Positions 25,593 through 34,092 of a stretch of DNA of 49,438 nt are shown here, piece by piece. A program made the translations under genes and the position numbers. The notes beneath the pieces were generated by a model. The model worked only from the letters and a program-made list of their open reading frames with translations, did no database searches and had not been told where the DNA came from. The stretch is from Arcicella aurantiaca. GTDB lineage: Bacteria > Bacteroidota > Bacteroidia > Cytophagales > Spirosomataceae. Numbering within the stretch: the stretch's first letter is position 1; every line of letters starts with the position of its first letter. The DNA lies in contig NZ_QGGO01000005.1 of NCBI RefSeq assembly GCF_003148625.1, forward strand, positions 106,043 to 155,480, in the 5' to 3' direction.

Positions 25593-26120
25593 CTATATTA
25601 TATTTTGAGTATTATCTATCATATTATTAAGGCTATCCAAAATTCGTTTTACAACATCTCTATATTCATAACTTGTATCGTTATTTGTATTTTGTAATAA
25701 CGGTTGCATCTTGTTAAATGTACTTAATGCGAGATGTTTATTCGCAAGTGATTCGCCAATTTTATTTAGTTTGTATATAAAAGAAGCAAGAATACTGAGT
25801 ACGACAATTATTAATGAAGTAATTATGATTAATGGTATTTCTAAGTCTGGGCTTAGTATTGATATTTTATTTACTATTTTGTACAATACATATATACCAG
25901 ACCCAAATATGCATAATCCTATTATACCACAAACTATAATTTGATTTGATATTACTTTCCTTTGATTTGTAACCTCTGTAAGTGCATTTTGCAAATTTAT
26001 GCTATTATATATACTGAGAGTGGGCATTCTGCTTTTAAAATGCTCTAAGCCTTCAATAATATTCATTATTTTCTGATTATCGATTTCAATTTCTTCAGGA
26101 GATTGGAGAAGAGCACTCAT
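25593..26120 (-). CDS. Small two-helix membrane protein, unknown
   Basis: 175 residues. An N-terminal amphipathic part (MSALLQSPEEIEIDNQKIMN) is followed by two membrane helices at about 60-82 (IIVCGIIGLCIFGSGIYVLY) and 94-114 (IPLIIITSLIIVVLSILASF) and a 55-residue soluble tail with KHLALSTFNKMQPLLQN. The layout, two helices in the middle with a helical tail, recalls 2TM effector-type proteins such as the SLATT group, but I see no diagnostic motif and give this only as a possibility. It is the gene of the island nearest to the intact GMC gene; a terminator lies on each side. Confidence 0.65.
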   Translation of the reverse strand: MSALLQSPEEIEIDNQKIMNIIEGLEHFKSRMPTLSIYNSINLQNALTEVTNQRKVISNQIIVCGIIGLCIFGSGIYVLYKIVNKISILSPDLEIPLIIITSLIIVVLSILASFIYKLNKIGESLANKHLALSTFNKMQPLLQNTNNDTSYEYRDVVKRILDSLNNMIDNTQNII

Positions 26121-26195
26121 ATTTGAAAAATTTTAGATATTTTAATACAAGATAGGAAAAATAGAGATTCATACTATAAAAACTTAATAATTATA

Positions 26196-26231
26196 AAAAA
26201 ATCCCCTCAGAAAACTCCAAGGGGATTTTTT
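26196..26231 (-). terminator. Terminator of the GMC oxidoreductase gene
   Basis: ATCCCCTCAGAAAACT and the complementary CCAAGGGGAT form a hairpin flanked by A and T tracts. It is the inverted twin of the hairpin at 21844-21882. Placed directly after the GMC stop codon. Confidence 0.85.
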
Positions 26232-26248
26232 ATGAGATTTTGTTTATC

Positions 26249-27961
26249 CTACAAATTCTGTTTCTTCAACTCTTTCACCGCAAAATCTGCTGCACGAGCC
26301 GTCAATGCCATATAAGTTAATGATGGATTCACGCATGATGCCGAAGTCATACAAGCACCATCGGTCATGAATACGTTTTTCGCAGCGTGTACTTGGTTGT
26401 TGCCATTCACTACTGATGTTTTAGGGTCACGTCCCATACGAGCCGTTCCCATTTCGTGAATTGCCATTCCTAAATACGAACCGTTGTCATATCCTCTTAC
26501 GTTTTTCAAGCCTGATGCTTCCAACATTTCTTTGGCATCATTTTGCATATCAATACGCATTTTCTTTTCGTTTTCTCTCAATTCTGCATCAAATACCACG
26601 ATTGGCATTCCCCACTTATCTTTTTCAGTTTTGTGAAGATACATACGGTTTTCGTAGTAAGGTAGAGTTTCTCCAAAACCACCAAAACCCATTGTCCAAG
26701 CTCCTGGTTCTGTTACTTCGTTTTTGTAGTCAGCACCGAAACTCAATTCTGCAATATTACGTTGCCAGCCCTGACGGCTACCGCCACCCTGATAACCAAA
26801 TCCACGTAAATAATCACGTTTATCATTACCAATATTTCTGTAACGTGGCACATAAATACCGTTTGCACGACGACCAGAATAATATTTATCCAAATCTCCT
26901 TCCCAAACGCCTGATGCACCTGTACGGAAGTGGTGGTCCATTAAGTTATGTCCTAATTGCTCAGAATCGTTACCAAATCCATTCGGGAAACGGTGTGATG
27001 TTGAGTTCAACAACAATGCCGTAGAACCTAATGCACTACCACAAACGAAAATGATTTTGGCAAAATACTCACGGTCTTGCATCGTTACGGCATCACGCAC
27101 ACGTACACCCGTAGCTTTTTGTTTTTTCTCGTCGTACAAAATTTCTGTTACTACCGAATCAGGTCTTAACGTCAATCTTCCTGTTTTAGCTGCGTAAGGT
27201 AATGTACAAGATTGGGTACTGAAATATGCTCCATAAGGACAACCCAATGAACATTTATTACGGTATTGACAAGCTCCACGACCAACGTCTGTTTGTGCTT
27301 TTTGAGCAGCAGAAAGGTTAGCAACACGTCCCATTGTTAAATTACGTCCAGGGAAATTTTTCTCCATACGTTGTTTAACTTCTTTCTCAACACAATACAT
27401 TTCCATTGCTGGTAAAAACTCGCCGTCTGGTAATTGTGGCAATCCTAATTTTTCACCAGAAATACCGACAATTTTCTCTACGTAAGAATACCACGGAGAA
27501 ATATCTTTATAACGAATTGGCCAGTCGATAGCGATACCATCTTTAAGGTTTGCTTCAAAGTCAATATCACTCAAACGATACGACTGACGACCCCACATGA
27601 TAGATTTCCCTCCCACGATGTTTGGACGATACCAGTCGAAACGTTTATCTTCTTTATACAAAGAGTCAGTATCTTTCATCCAATATTTTTCCGTCATTTC
27701 GTTGTACGGATAATCACGAGCCAATTTTGGGTGAGTTTCTTTTTGTTCAATCGTCAAACGACCATTGTATTTCATTTCCCAAGGGTCTTTCATGGCGTTT
27801 TCATAGCCTGTTACGTGTTCGAGTTGCTTTCCTTTTTCGAGCATTAAAACACGTAAACCCTTTTCAGTTAATTCTTTGGCAGCAAAACCACCTGATATAC
27901 CCGAGCCAATCACGATGGCATCATAAGTCATTGCCTTTACGGCATCTATATTTAAGTTCAT
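26249..27961 (-). CDS. GMC-family oxidoreductase (gluconate dehydrogenase-type large subunit)
   Basis: 570 residues. FAD-binding GSGISGG near 19-25 with the Glu of LMLEKGK, then KSIMWGRQSYR, a Cys-rich segment CQYRNKCSLGCPYGA, and the C-terminal GMC signature with HEMGTARMG and CVNPSLTYMALTARAAD, which carry the active-site His and Asn. Proteins of this type oxidise sugars or sugar acids and form a complex with a small subunit-3 protein; that gene lies directly upstream on the same strand (121 bp, filled by a heptamer array). The enzyme itself has no signal peptide and is probably carried out by the Tat signal of its partner. A decayed second 3' end of such a gene sits 4.3 kb further on (21891-21955). 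Confidence 0.93.
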   Translation of the reverse strand: MNLNIDAVKAMTYDAIVIGSGISGGFAAKELTEKGLRVLMLEKGKQLEHVTGYENAMKDPWEMKYNGRLTIEQKETHPKLARDYPYNEMTEKYWMKDTDSLYKEDKRFDWYRPNIVGGKSIMWGRQSYRLSDIDFEANLKDGIAIDWPIRYKDISPWYSYVEKIVGISGEKLGLPQLPDGEFLPAMEMYCVEKEVKQRMEKNFPGRNLTMGRVANLSAAQKAQTDVGRGACQYRNKCSLGCPYGAYFSTQSCTLPYAAKTGRLTLRPDSVVTEILYDEKKQKATGVRVRDAVTMQDREYFAKIIFVCGSALGSTALLLNSTSHRFPNGFGNDSEQLGHNLMDHHFRTGASGVWEGDLDKYYSGRRANGIYVPRYRNIGNDKRDYLRGFGYQGGGSRQGWQRNIAELSFGADYKNEVTEPGAWTMGFGGFGETLPYYENRMYLHKTEKDKWGMPIVVFDAELRENEKKMRIDMQNDAKEMLEASGLKNVRGYDNGSYLGMAIHEMGTARMGRDPKTSVVNGNNQVHAAKNVFMTDGACMTSASCVNPSLTYMALTARAADFAVKELKKQNL

Positions 27962-27965
27962 TTTC

Positions 27966-28080
27966 TTAAGTTATAAATTATGAGATATGAATTATGAGTT
28001 GTGAGTTTAAATTATATATGAATATAGCCAAGTAACAAGGCGAACAGTAATTCATAATTTATAACTCATAATTCATCATT
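27966..28080. repeat. Two-arm heptamer array, word AATTATG / AATTCAT
   Basis: Left arm: AGTTATA, AATTATG, AGATATG, AATTATG, AGTTGTG. Right arm: AATTCAT, AATTTAT, AACTCAT, AATTCAT. Complementary arms around a spacer of about 45 bp. It fills the gap between the subunit-3 and GMC genes; on the minus strand the left arm ends 4 bp before the GMC start codon. Confidence 0.85.
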
Positions 28081-28082
28081 AT

Positions 28083-28613
28083 TTAAAGAGCCCACGCTTT
28101 TTGTTTTGGTTTCAAAGGAATACAACCTTCAAATTTTCCTGGAATTGGTAAATATGCTAAAGCTTTTGTTGCTCCAATTTCAGAAGTAAAATATCCTGTA
28201 ACTGTTAATTCTTTCATTCTCAAGAAGAAAGGTTTGTCTTCCGTTGTTGAAAGTTTTACCATTTCATTTTTCTGAGCAGTATCTAAAGCGATAAAACCTT
28301 TCCCAAATTTTGTTTGGCTATCAGCGTCTAATTTTGCCAAACCTGCATAAAACTTATCTTGGTCTTCTTTTTTGTAACAATCACGCATTACACGCACGAT
28401 AAATTTTTCAACGCCAGCTGCTTTTGCTCCTGGAGTATCAGTAGTTGGAATGATAATATCGGCAACTTCTGCCAAAAGTGCTTCTTGTTCGGCTGTAACG
28501 GCTACACTTGTACCAGTATTTGTTACCTGCCCCATTACGCCCGCCATTAGTGGGGCTGCGAGTACCCCTCCCATCATGAGGGCAACTCTTTGTACGGCTT
28601 CTCTACGATTCAT
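28083..28613 (-). CDS. Gluconate 2-dehydrogenase subunit 3 family protein
   Basis: 176 residues. The N-terminus MNRREAVQRVALMMGGVLAA has a twin-arginine followed by a hydrophobic stretch, a Tat-type signal. The mature part has EQEALLAEVADIIIPTTDTPGAKAAGV, the family hallmark (IIPxTDTPGA), and ends in a Pro/Gly-rich tail. Family members are the small subunit of periplasmic FAD sugar dehydrogenases and bring the folded GMC subunit through the Tat system. The GMC gene follows on the same strand. A -7 box (28649-28656) lies 36 bp upstream. Confidence 0.93.
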   Translation of the reverse strand: MNRREAVQRVALMMGGVLAAPLMAGVMGQVTNTGTSVAVTAEQEALLAEVADIIIPTTDTPGAKAAGVEKFIVRVMRDCYKKEDQDKFYAGLAKLDADSQTKFGKGFIALDTAQKNEMVKLSTTEDKPFFLRMKELTVTGYFTSEIGATKALAYLPIPGKFEGCIPLKPKQKAWAL

Positions 28614-28648
28614 GTTTTGTCTTGAAAAGATGTTAAAATTCCTTGGTT

Positions 28649-28656
28649 CAAAAGTA
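28649..28656 (-). promoter_or_regulatory. -7 box of the subunit-3 / GMC operon
   Basis: TACTTTTG on the minus strand fits TAnnTTTG, 36 bp upstream of the ATG at 28613. Confidence 0.45.
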
Positions 28657-28731
28657 AATTATATTTGTTAAATATTCCGTATGTTTTGTAGGTTTTCAAG
28701 AAAGAATTTTACTAAATCATGCTTCTTAAAC

Positions 28732-28739
28732 TAACTTTG
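28732..28739 (+). promoter_or_regulatory. -7 box of the serine hydrolase gene
   Basis: TAACTTTG matches TAnnTTTG, 89 bp before the ATG at 28828. With the box at 28649 it defines a divergent promoter region about 75 bp wide. Confidence 0.45.
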
Positions 28740-28827
28740 TGATATTAATAGAATGGTTAAAAGCTGTTATCTTAATAAATTTTCACCTAATGCTATTATT
28801 AAACCCATATCATAACAATAAGTTTTT

Positions 28828-30339
28828 ATGAAATTAAAACTACTACTTTTTGCTATTTTCTTACTTACATTCAATTCCAATTTTGCCCAAAGAAAAGGGA
28901 CTCCAACCCAAGCGGATACACTCAATAATATTAACAATTTTGTGTTACAAATGATGACGGAATGGAAAATTCCAGCCACTTCAATTACCATCGTAAAAGA
29001 CGGAAAACCTTATTATACTTTTGCTTTTGGTTTGAAAAACACGCAGAAAAATCAACCCAATACCGTCAATACTTTATTCCCAATTGCTTCGTGTACTAAG
29101 TCTTTTACGGCAACAGCATTGGCAATTTTAGCGGATGAAGGAAAATTGGATTGGAACAAACCTATCAAAGAATATATGCCCGATTTTCAGTTGTACGATG
29201 ACGAAGCAACCAAAAACATAACGGCACGGGACATACTTTCGCATAGAACAGGCTTACCACGCCATGATTTTGTTTGGCTTTTTGCGAATAATGACAGAGA
29301 AACCATCTTCAAAAATCTAAAATATCTAAAACCTTCAAAGCCTTTATACGCTCAATATCAATACAATAACCTCATGTACATGGTGGCGGGCGTGTTGGTT
29401 GAACGCATTTCTGGGAAAACTTGGGAGTCGTTTATTAAGGAAAAAATCTTAATTCCTTTAGAAATGAAAAATACCGTTTTGACTTATCCAGAAATGTTTA
29501 GAAGTCCAGATTATGCGATGTCGTATAAATTAGAAAATGACCAATTAATTGAAGCAGGTTTTGGGAGTAATGTGGATGCCATTGGCTCGGCGGGTTCAAT
29601 AAAATCAACGGCTACCGACATGACAAATTGGCTTTTGATGCAATTGAAAAACGGGAAATTTAACGATAAACAGATTGTATCCGAAAAGAATCTTCGTGAA
29701 AATCATACGCCAATCCAAGTAGTATATCCAGCCGAAGCGAAGTACCCCGAATTAGGTTTTTCTTCTTACGGGATGGGTTGGAATATGAATGTTTATCGTG
29801 GAAATCAACGTCGCCAACACAATGGTTCAATTGAAGGTTTTCGCTCGCAAATGACCGTTTTTCCGAACAATAATTTAGGTATTTTCATCACTACTAATAC
29901 AGGTGCGGTAGATTATAATTTTGTTAATATCATCACCAATTATATTTCGGATAATTTATTGAATCTGAATACCATAGACTGGAATTCTCGTTTGAAAAAA
30001 GACCGTGATGATGCCAAATTTGAGGAAGAAAAGAAGAAGAAAGAATATAATGCCAGTAGAAAAATGGGGGCAATGATGTCGCACCCAATTGATTATTATG
30101 CGGGCGTTTACGAGCATCCTGCGTATGGAACATTACAAATTTTCAAGACGGATAAAGGTTTACGAGCATTTTATCACAACAAACAAGTTGAACTGACTCA
30201 TTTTCACTATGATTATTTTGAAGGAACAGATTTCTTAGATGGTATTACGTTTAGTTTCCAGACTAACCCCAAAGGAGATATTGATAAAATTATAGCCACC
30301 TTCCCAAATGCGGGAGATGTGGAATTTAAGCGAAAATAA
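28828..30339 (+). CDS. Class C beta-lactamase-fold serine hydrolase
   Basis: 503 residues, exported (MKLKLLLFAIFLLTFNSNFAQ). Active-site motifs are S88-C-T-K91 (S-x-x-K), Y-x-N in YQYNNLMY, and HNGSIEGF in place of the K-T-G box (H-x-G), the pattern of the AmpC/EstB/DD-peptidase family. A C-terminal domain of about 100 residues (YYAGVYEHPAYGTLQIF) is the DUF3471-like beta domain frequent in these proteins. A peptidase or esterase on small peptides or esters is more likely than resistance to beta-lactams. Stand-alone gene with its own promoter; a block of palindromic repeats follows. Confidence 0.9.
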   Translation: MKLKLLLFAIFLLTFNSNFAQRKGTPTQADTLNNINNFVLQMMTEWKIPATSITIVKDGKPYYTFAFGLKNTQKNQPNTVNTLFPIASCTKSFTATALAILADEGKLDWNKPIKEYMPDFQLYDDEATKNITARDILSHRTGLPRHDFVWLFANNDRETIFKNLKYLKPSKPLYAQYQYNNLMYMVAGVLVERISGKTWESFIKEKILIPLEMKNTVLTYPEMFRSPDYAMSYKLENDQLIEAGFGSNVDAIGSAGSIKSTATDMTNWLLMQLKNGKFNDKQIVSEKNLRENHTPIQVVYPAEAKYPELGFSSYGMGWNMNVYRGNQRRQHNGSIEGFRSQMTVFPNNNLGIFITTNTGAVDYNFVNIITNYISDNLLNLNTIDWNSRLKKDRDDAKFEEEKKKKEYNASRKMGAMMSHPIDYYAGVYEHPAYGTLQIFKTDKGLRAFYHNKQVELTHFHYDYFEGTDFLDGITFSFQTNPKGDIDKIIATFPNAGDVEFKRK

Positions 30340-30383
30340 ATTGTTAGATGATAGAGGTTAGAGAACAGATGATCTCTCTGTCT

Positions 30384-30731
30384 GGTTCAAGCGTCCTCGC
30401 TTGAACCCTTGTAATTAACGATTCCTCTCTCTCTGTCTGGTTCAAGCGTCCTCGCTTGAACCCTTGTAATTACCTCTCTGGTTCAAGCGTCCTCGCTTGA
30501 ACCCTTGTATTTACCTTTCTGGTTCAAGCGTCCTCGCTTGAACCCCTGTAATGAACTAATCCTTGCCCCTTTCCATTGCATACGCACGAGTGGTTCAAGC
30601 GAGGACACTTGAACCAGACAGAGTTTGAACCCTTGTAATTAACTAATCCTTGCCCCTTTCCATTGCATACGCACGAGTGGTTCAAGCGTGGACGCTTGAA
30701 CCAGAAAGAAGGACACTTGAACCAGAAAGAA
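30384..30731. repeat. Cluster of six TTCAAGCG palindromes with an 87-bp duplication
   Basis: Copies of GGTTCAAGCG-NNNN-CGCTTGAACC lie at 30384-30407, 30439-30462, 30480-30503, 30521-30544, 30592-30615 (one arm ACTTG) and 30679-30702, plus a half copy at 30711. The centre is TCCT in the first four, AGGA or TGGA in the last two. Most copies are followed by CCTTGTAATTA. From about 30538 a segment with CTAATCCTTGCCCC and CATACGCACGAG is tandemly duplicated with an offset of 87 bp. Spacer lengths differ (18 to 63 bp) and no cas gene is near, so it is not a CRISPR array. The 430-bp gap has no gene. Confidence 0.9.
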
Positions 30732-30772
30732 ATCCGTGTCTAATCCGTTCAATCCGTGTTCCATCACATCTA

Positions 30773-31126
30773 TTAAATTTTCTTCCTCCGAAAAATATGT
30801 AAAATATACGTTTTCCCATCTTTGGTTTCTTCGTAATTATCAACCAATTCCCAACCGTTGCGGTCGAGTAGGTTAAAAACTTCTACCTTACTTTTAAAAA
30901 ACATAGATTTTTTATTAGCATCGGTAATTTCCTGTTCTCGTTCCGACGTTCCTTGTCCATAATCTAAGAAAGCCGAAAGGCGAGTTGCCATCCAAGTTTT
31001 TTGAGCTTTTACCGTGATATAATTAACATTTTTGAGCGTTGCCAAACTTTGTCCATTCACAAAAATTTGTTGTGCTTTTGTTTGGTAGCAAATTACCAAT
31101 AATAGTATAATAAGTCCTTTTTTCAT
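30773..31126 (-). CDS. Small exported protein, DUF4177-like tail
   Basis: 117 residues starting at MKKGLIILLLVICYQTKAQQ, a signal peptide; the longer open frame upstream has no signal and is ignored. The C-terminus NLLDRNGWELVDNY...YILHIFRRK resembles the GWELV...F(K/R)R ending of DUF4177-type small proteins, of unknown function. The middle (NVNYITVKAQKTWMATRLSAFLDYGQG) includes a predicted strand-helix. It is divergent from the rhamnose aldolase gene, with which it shares a 210-bp upstream region. Confidence 0.65.
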   Translation of the reverse strand: MKKGLIILLLVICYQTKAQQIFVNGQSLATLKNVNYITVKAQKTWMATRLSAFLDYGQGTSEREQEITDANKKSMFFKSKVEVFNLLDRNGWELVDNYEETKDGKTYILHIFRRKKI

Positions 31127-31304
31127 GGTTTGATTGAGTTTGCATACAAGGTAAGGTTTTATCAAGTCTTTCGCAAAGACAGTTCCAAATTTCGGAGCCT
31201 GTACCACAAGAAAACTTATCGTAAACAGTGCGTTTTTTTCATAGGAAAGATTCCCATAATATTCCCACATGATAGTACAGGACGGTTAAAATTGGGCATA
31301 ATTA

Positions 31305-31312
31305 TAGTTTTG
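31305..31312 (+). promoter_or_regulatory. -7 box of the rhamnose operon
   Basis: TAGTTTTG matches TAnnTTTG, 23 bp before the ATG at 31336. The -33 box is not at the usual distance. Confidence 0.45.
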
Positions 31313-31335
31313 TATCAATTCAATTATAGAAAATC

Positions 31336-33426
31336 ATGAAAACCTACAAACACGTCTCTTACCTTTGGGACGAAGCCAAAGCGGCCGAATTAGCGGGCGA
31401 CGAAGTGGCATTATTTATCTATCGCTCTAACTTATTAGGGGCAGATTTAAGATTGACAAATTACGGCGGAGGCAACACTTCCGTGAAAATTATAGACAAA
31501 GACCCACTCACGGGAAACAACGTTGATGTGATGTGGATTAAAGGCTCTGGTGGCGATATTGGTACTTTAACCAAATCGGGCTGTGCTGCTTTGTACATGG
31601 AAAGGCTTTTGGCTTTAGAGAATGTTTATGAAGGCATCGAAAAAGAAGATAAAATGGTGGAATTATTCAACCACTGTATCTTTGATTTGGCGTCAAAAGC
31701 TCCTTCTATTGACACGCCTTTGCACGGATTTCTTCCATTCCAACACATTGACCACCTTCACCCTGATGCAGCTATTGCTATTGCAGCAGCAAAAGACGGT
31801 GCAAAAATCACGGAAGAATTATTTAACGGAGAAATCGGTTGGGTAGGCTGGCAACGTCCAGGTTTCGACTTAGGCTTACAATTACGTTCTTGCCTTAACG
31901 AAGCGGCTGCAAAAGGTATCAAATTAAAAGGTATCATGTTGGGTTCTCACGGACTTTTCACTTGGGGAGATACTGCTTACGACAGTTATATCAACACGCT
32001 TGATGTAATTGAAAAATGTGCTGAATATTTAGAATCTAATTACAAAAATGTTTTTGGAGGACAAAAAATTGACTCTCTTTCTGTGGAAGATAGAACACAA
32101 AAAGCAGCAAGCATTGCTCCAACGTTGAGAGGATATTGTTCATCAGAACGTAAAATGATTGGTCACTTTACAGATGATGCACGTGTTTTAGAATTCATCA
32201 ATTCTAACGACTTAGCAAAACTTGCTCCACTCGGAACATCTTGTCCTGACCACTTCTTGCGTACTAAAATCGCTCCTTTGGTTTTAGACCCAGCACAAGT
32301 TGGAGATTCAGCATATTTGGATAGCGTTTTTGCTGAATACAGAGAAGGTTATAAGGCTTATTATGAAGCTTGTAAAAAATCAAATTCTCCTGCCATGCGT
32401 GACCCTAACCCAGTGGTAATTTTATACCCAGGCGTTGGTATGTTCACGTTTGCAAAAGATAAGACAATGGCACGTTTGGCTTCTGAATATTACATTAATG
32501 CCATCAATGTAATGAAAGGAGCTGAAGCCATTTCTGAATACACATCTTTACCTCACCAAGAGGCATTCGATATTGAATATTGGTTGTTGGAAGAAGCAAA
32601 ATTACAACGTATGCCTAAACCAAAAGCTCTTTCAGGAAGAATTGCAATGGTAACAGGTTCAGCGGGTGGAATTGGAAAAGCAATTGCCAAGAAATTCGCA
32701 GAAGAAGGTGCTTGTGTAATTTTAAATGACATTAATGAAGAACGTTTAGCAGGTGCAAAAGAAGAATTTATCAAGAAATTTGGTAAAGATTCAGTTGCTA
32801 CAACTTTGTTGAACGTAACTGATAATGCAAGTATTGCTTCTGCTATGGATGCCGCTTCTTTGGCATTCGGAGGAGTAGATATTATTGTAAACAATGCAGG
32901 AATTAGTACCTCAAAACCAATTGAAAGCCATACACTTGAAGATTGGGATAAATTGTACGACATCTTGGTAAAAGGACAATTCTTCGTAACACAAGCTGCC
33001 GTAGCAGTAATGCGTAAGCAAGGAATTGGCGGAGACGTTGTGAATATTGTAAGTAAAAATGCTTTGGTTTCTGGTCCAAATAACGCAGGTTATGGTTCAG
33101 CAAAAGCGGCTCAATTGCACCTTTCAAGACTGAATGCTGCTGAATTGGGTGGTGATAAAATCAGAGTAAATACTGTAAACCCAGATGCTGTAATTGCTGA
33201 CTCAAATATTTGGGCAGGCGGTTGGGCTGAAGGACGTGCAAAAGCTTACGGAATAACCGTTGAAGAATTGCCAGCATATTACGCAAAAAGAACGTTATTG
33301 AACGAAGCGATTTTACCAGACGATATTGCTAATGCTTGTTTTGCCTTTGTAGGTGGACTTTTAGGAAAATCAACAGGAAACGTATTGAACGTTGACGGTG
33401 GTGTGGCGATGGCTTTTGTGAGATAA
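31336..33426 (+). CDS. rhaD: Bifunctional rhamnulose-1-phosphate aldolase / short-chain dehydrogenase
   Basis: 696 residues. Residues about 1-420 are a class II aldolase domain (NYGGGNTSVKI, KGSGGDIGTL, metal-ligand candidates in TPLHGFLPFQHIDHLHPDA near 129-145, and GSHGLFTWG); residues from 434 are a Rossmann dehydrogenase with TGSAGGIGKA, NNAGIS and the catalytic Y-x-x-x-K in YGSAKAA near 585. Such fusions cleave L-rhamnulose-1-phosphate to DHAP and L-lactaldehyde and then oxidise the lactaldehyde. It opens the L-rhamnose cluster; mutarotase, isomerase and kinase follow on the same strand after an antisense cassette at 33449-34067. A hairpin terminator stands at its end. Confidence 0.93.
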   Translation: MKTYKHVSYLWDEAKAAELAGDEVALFIYRSNLLGADLRLTNYGGGNTSVKIIDKDPLTGNNVDVMWIKGSGGDIGTLTKSGCAALYMERLLALENVYEGIEKEDKMVELFNHCIFDLASKAPSIDTPLHGFLPFQHIDHLHPDAAIAIAAAKDGAKITEELFNGEIGWVGWQRPGFDLGLQLRSCLNEAAAKGIKLKGIMLGSHGLFTWGDTAYDSYINTLDVIEKCAEYLESNYKNVFGGQKIDSLSVEDRTQKAASIAPTLRGYCSSERKMIGHFTDDARVLEFINSNDLAKLAPLGTSCPDHFLRTKIAPLVLDPAQVGDSAYLDSVFAEYREGYKAYYEACKKSNSPAMRDPNPVVILYPGVGMFTFAKDKTMARLASEYYINAINVMKGAEAISEYTSLPHQEAFDIEYWLLEEAKLQRMPKPKALSGRIAMVTGSAGGIGKAIAKKFAEEGACVILNDINEERLAGAKEEFIKKFGKDSVATTLLNVTDNASIASAMDAASLAFGGVDIIVNNAGISTSKPIESHTLEDWDKLYDILVKGQFFVTQAAVAVMRKQGIGGDVVNIVSKNALVSGPNNAGYGSAKAAQLHLSRLNAAELGGDKIRVNTVNPDAVIADSNIWAGGWAEGRAKAYGITVEELPAYYAKRTLLNEAILPDDIANACFAFVGGLLGKSTGNVLNVDGGVAMAFVR

Positions 33427-33430
33427 AAAT

Positions 33431-33466
33431 AAAAAGGTTTTCCAAATATCATTTCGGAAAACCTTT
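33431..33466. terminator. Terminator after the rhamnose aldolase gene
   Basis: AAAAGGTTTTCC pairs with GGAAAACCTTTT around a loop of about 11 nt. It stops the aldolase transcript and overlaps the 3' end of the antisense 54-residue gene, whose last codons (GFPK) come from the stem. Confidence 0.75.
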
Positions 33467-33613
33467 TACTTTACTTGTGATAACACGAAGCTCTTCTCTC
33501 ATTCTAATTACGTCGGGAGAGTTTAAGGCTTTTTCATATTTACCGCTTAATGATGGGTCAAGCGTGAAATTTGAACGGTCTAACTGGAATAAAGATTTGA
33601 TTTTAGTTTCCAT
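33449..33613 (-). CDS. 54-residue protein of the antisense cassette
   Basis: A complete ATG-to-TGA frame of 54 codons: METKIKSLFQLDRSNFTLDP, then SLSGKYEKALNSPDVIRMRE and ELRVITSKVKGFPK. Composition and codon use are protein-like. Its start overlaps the end of the upstream gene by 11 bp, so the two are probably translated together. No family is recognised. Small partner of a DUF6934-like protein, possibly a regulator or antitoxin, but that is inference. Confidence 0.65.
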   Translation of the reverse strand: METKIKSLFQLDRSNFTLDPSLSGKYEKALNSPDVIRMREELRVITSKVKGFPK

Positions 33614-34067
33614 GTTTTTTTGAAATTAAATATGCAAAATAGTGCTTATTTGGACTAAATAACTCTTTTTCTAAATCGAATGTTAGTCCTTCAATAATAT
33701 ATGAATCATCAAGGCTGGCAAAGAGCTTTGAAATTGTAGCCCTGTAAAGTCTGGTACGTGATTGTGTACTTCCTGTAAAAATAACAGAAAATTGTGGATT
33801 TAGTTCAAGGAAATACATTAAGGTTTGAATTACAGTTGCTAAGACTACTTTCATATCCTTATTATTACTTTTATCAACTGTATCAATTCTATTGTCAGGT
33901 AAAAGATTTCCAAAAACTAATTGATAAGTGTCAGGCAAAACATCTGGCATTTCATCGAACAAAGTATAAAATACAACTTTCCTAATTATTTTATTTTCGC
34001 TTACACTATCAAATTCGTACCAATATTCATCTGGTGCAAAATAAATTGGATATACTGGTTTTTCCAT
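33603..34067 (-). CDS. DUF6934-like protein inside the rhamnose cluster
   Basis: 154 residues from MEKPVYPIYF (the frame continues 11 codons upstream without reason). Hallmarks are YELVFGxLLPDxRIDxxxxSNNKDMKxVLATVIxT near the middle and VIFTGSTxSRTRLYR in the second half, which I associate with the DUF6934 family, common in Bacteroidota and uncharacterised. It reads against the rhamnose genes, starts 25 bp from the mutarotase start codon and overlaps the 54-residue gene. The pair looks like a mobile two-gene cassette inserted between rhaD and rhaM. Confidence 0.75.
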   Translation of the reverse strand: MEKPVYPIYFAPDEYWYEFDSVSENKIIRKVVFYTLFDEMPDVLPDTYQLVFGNLLPDNRIDTVDKSNNKDMKVVLATVIQTLMYFLELNPQFSVIFTGSTQSRTRLYRATISKLFASLDDSYIIEGLTFDLEKELFSPNKHYFAYLISKKHGN

Positions 34068-34092
34068 AAACAAAAATAATAAAATTTCAATC

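Noticed and set aside
30384-30731. CRISPR-like array
   Set aside because: Repeats are 24-bp palindromes with spacers of 18 to 63 bp that are themselves repetitive, and there are no cas genes.
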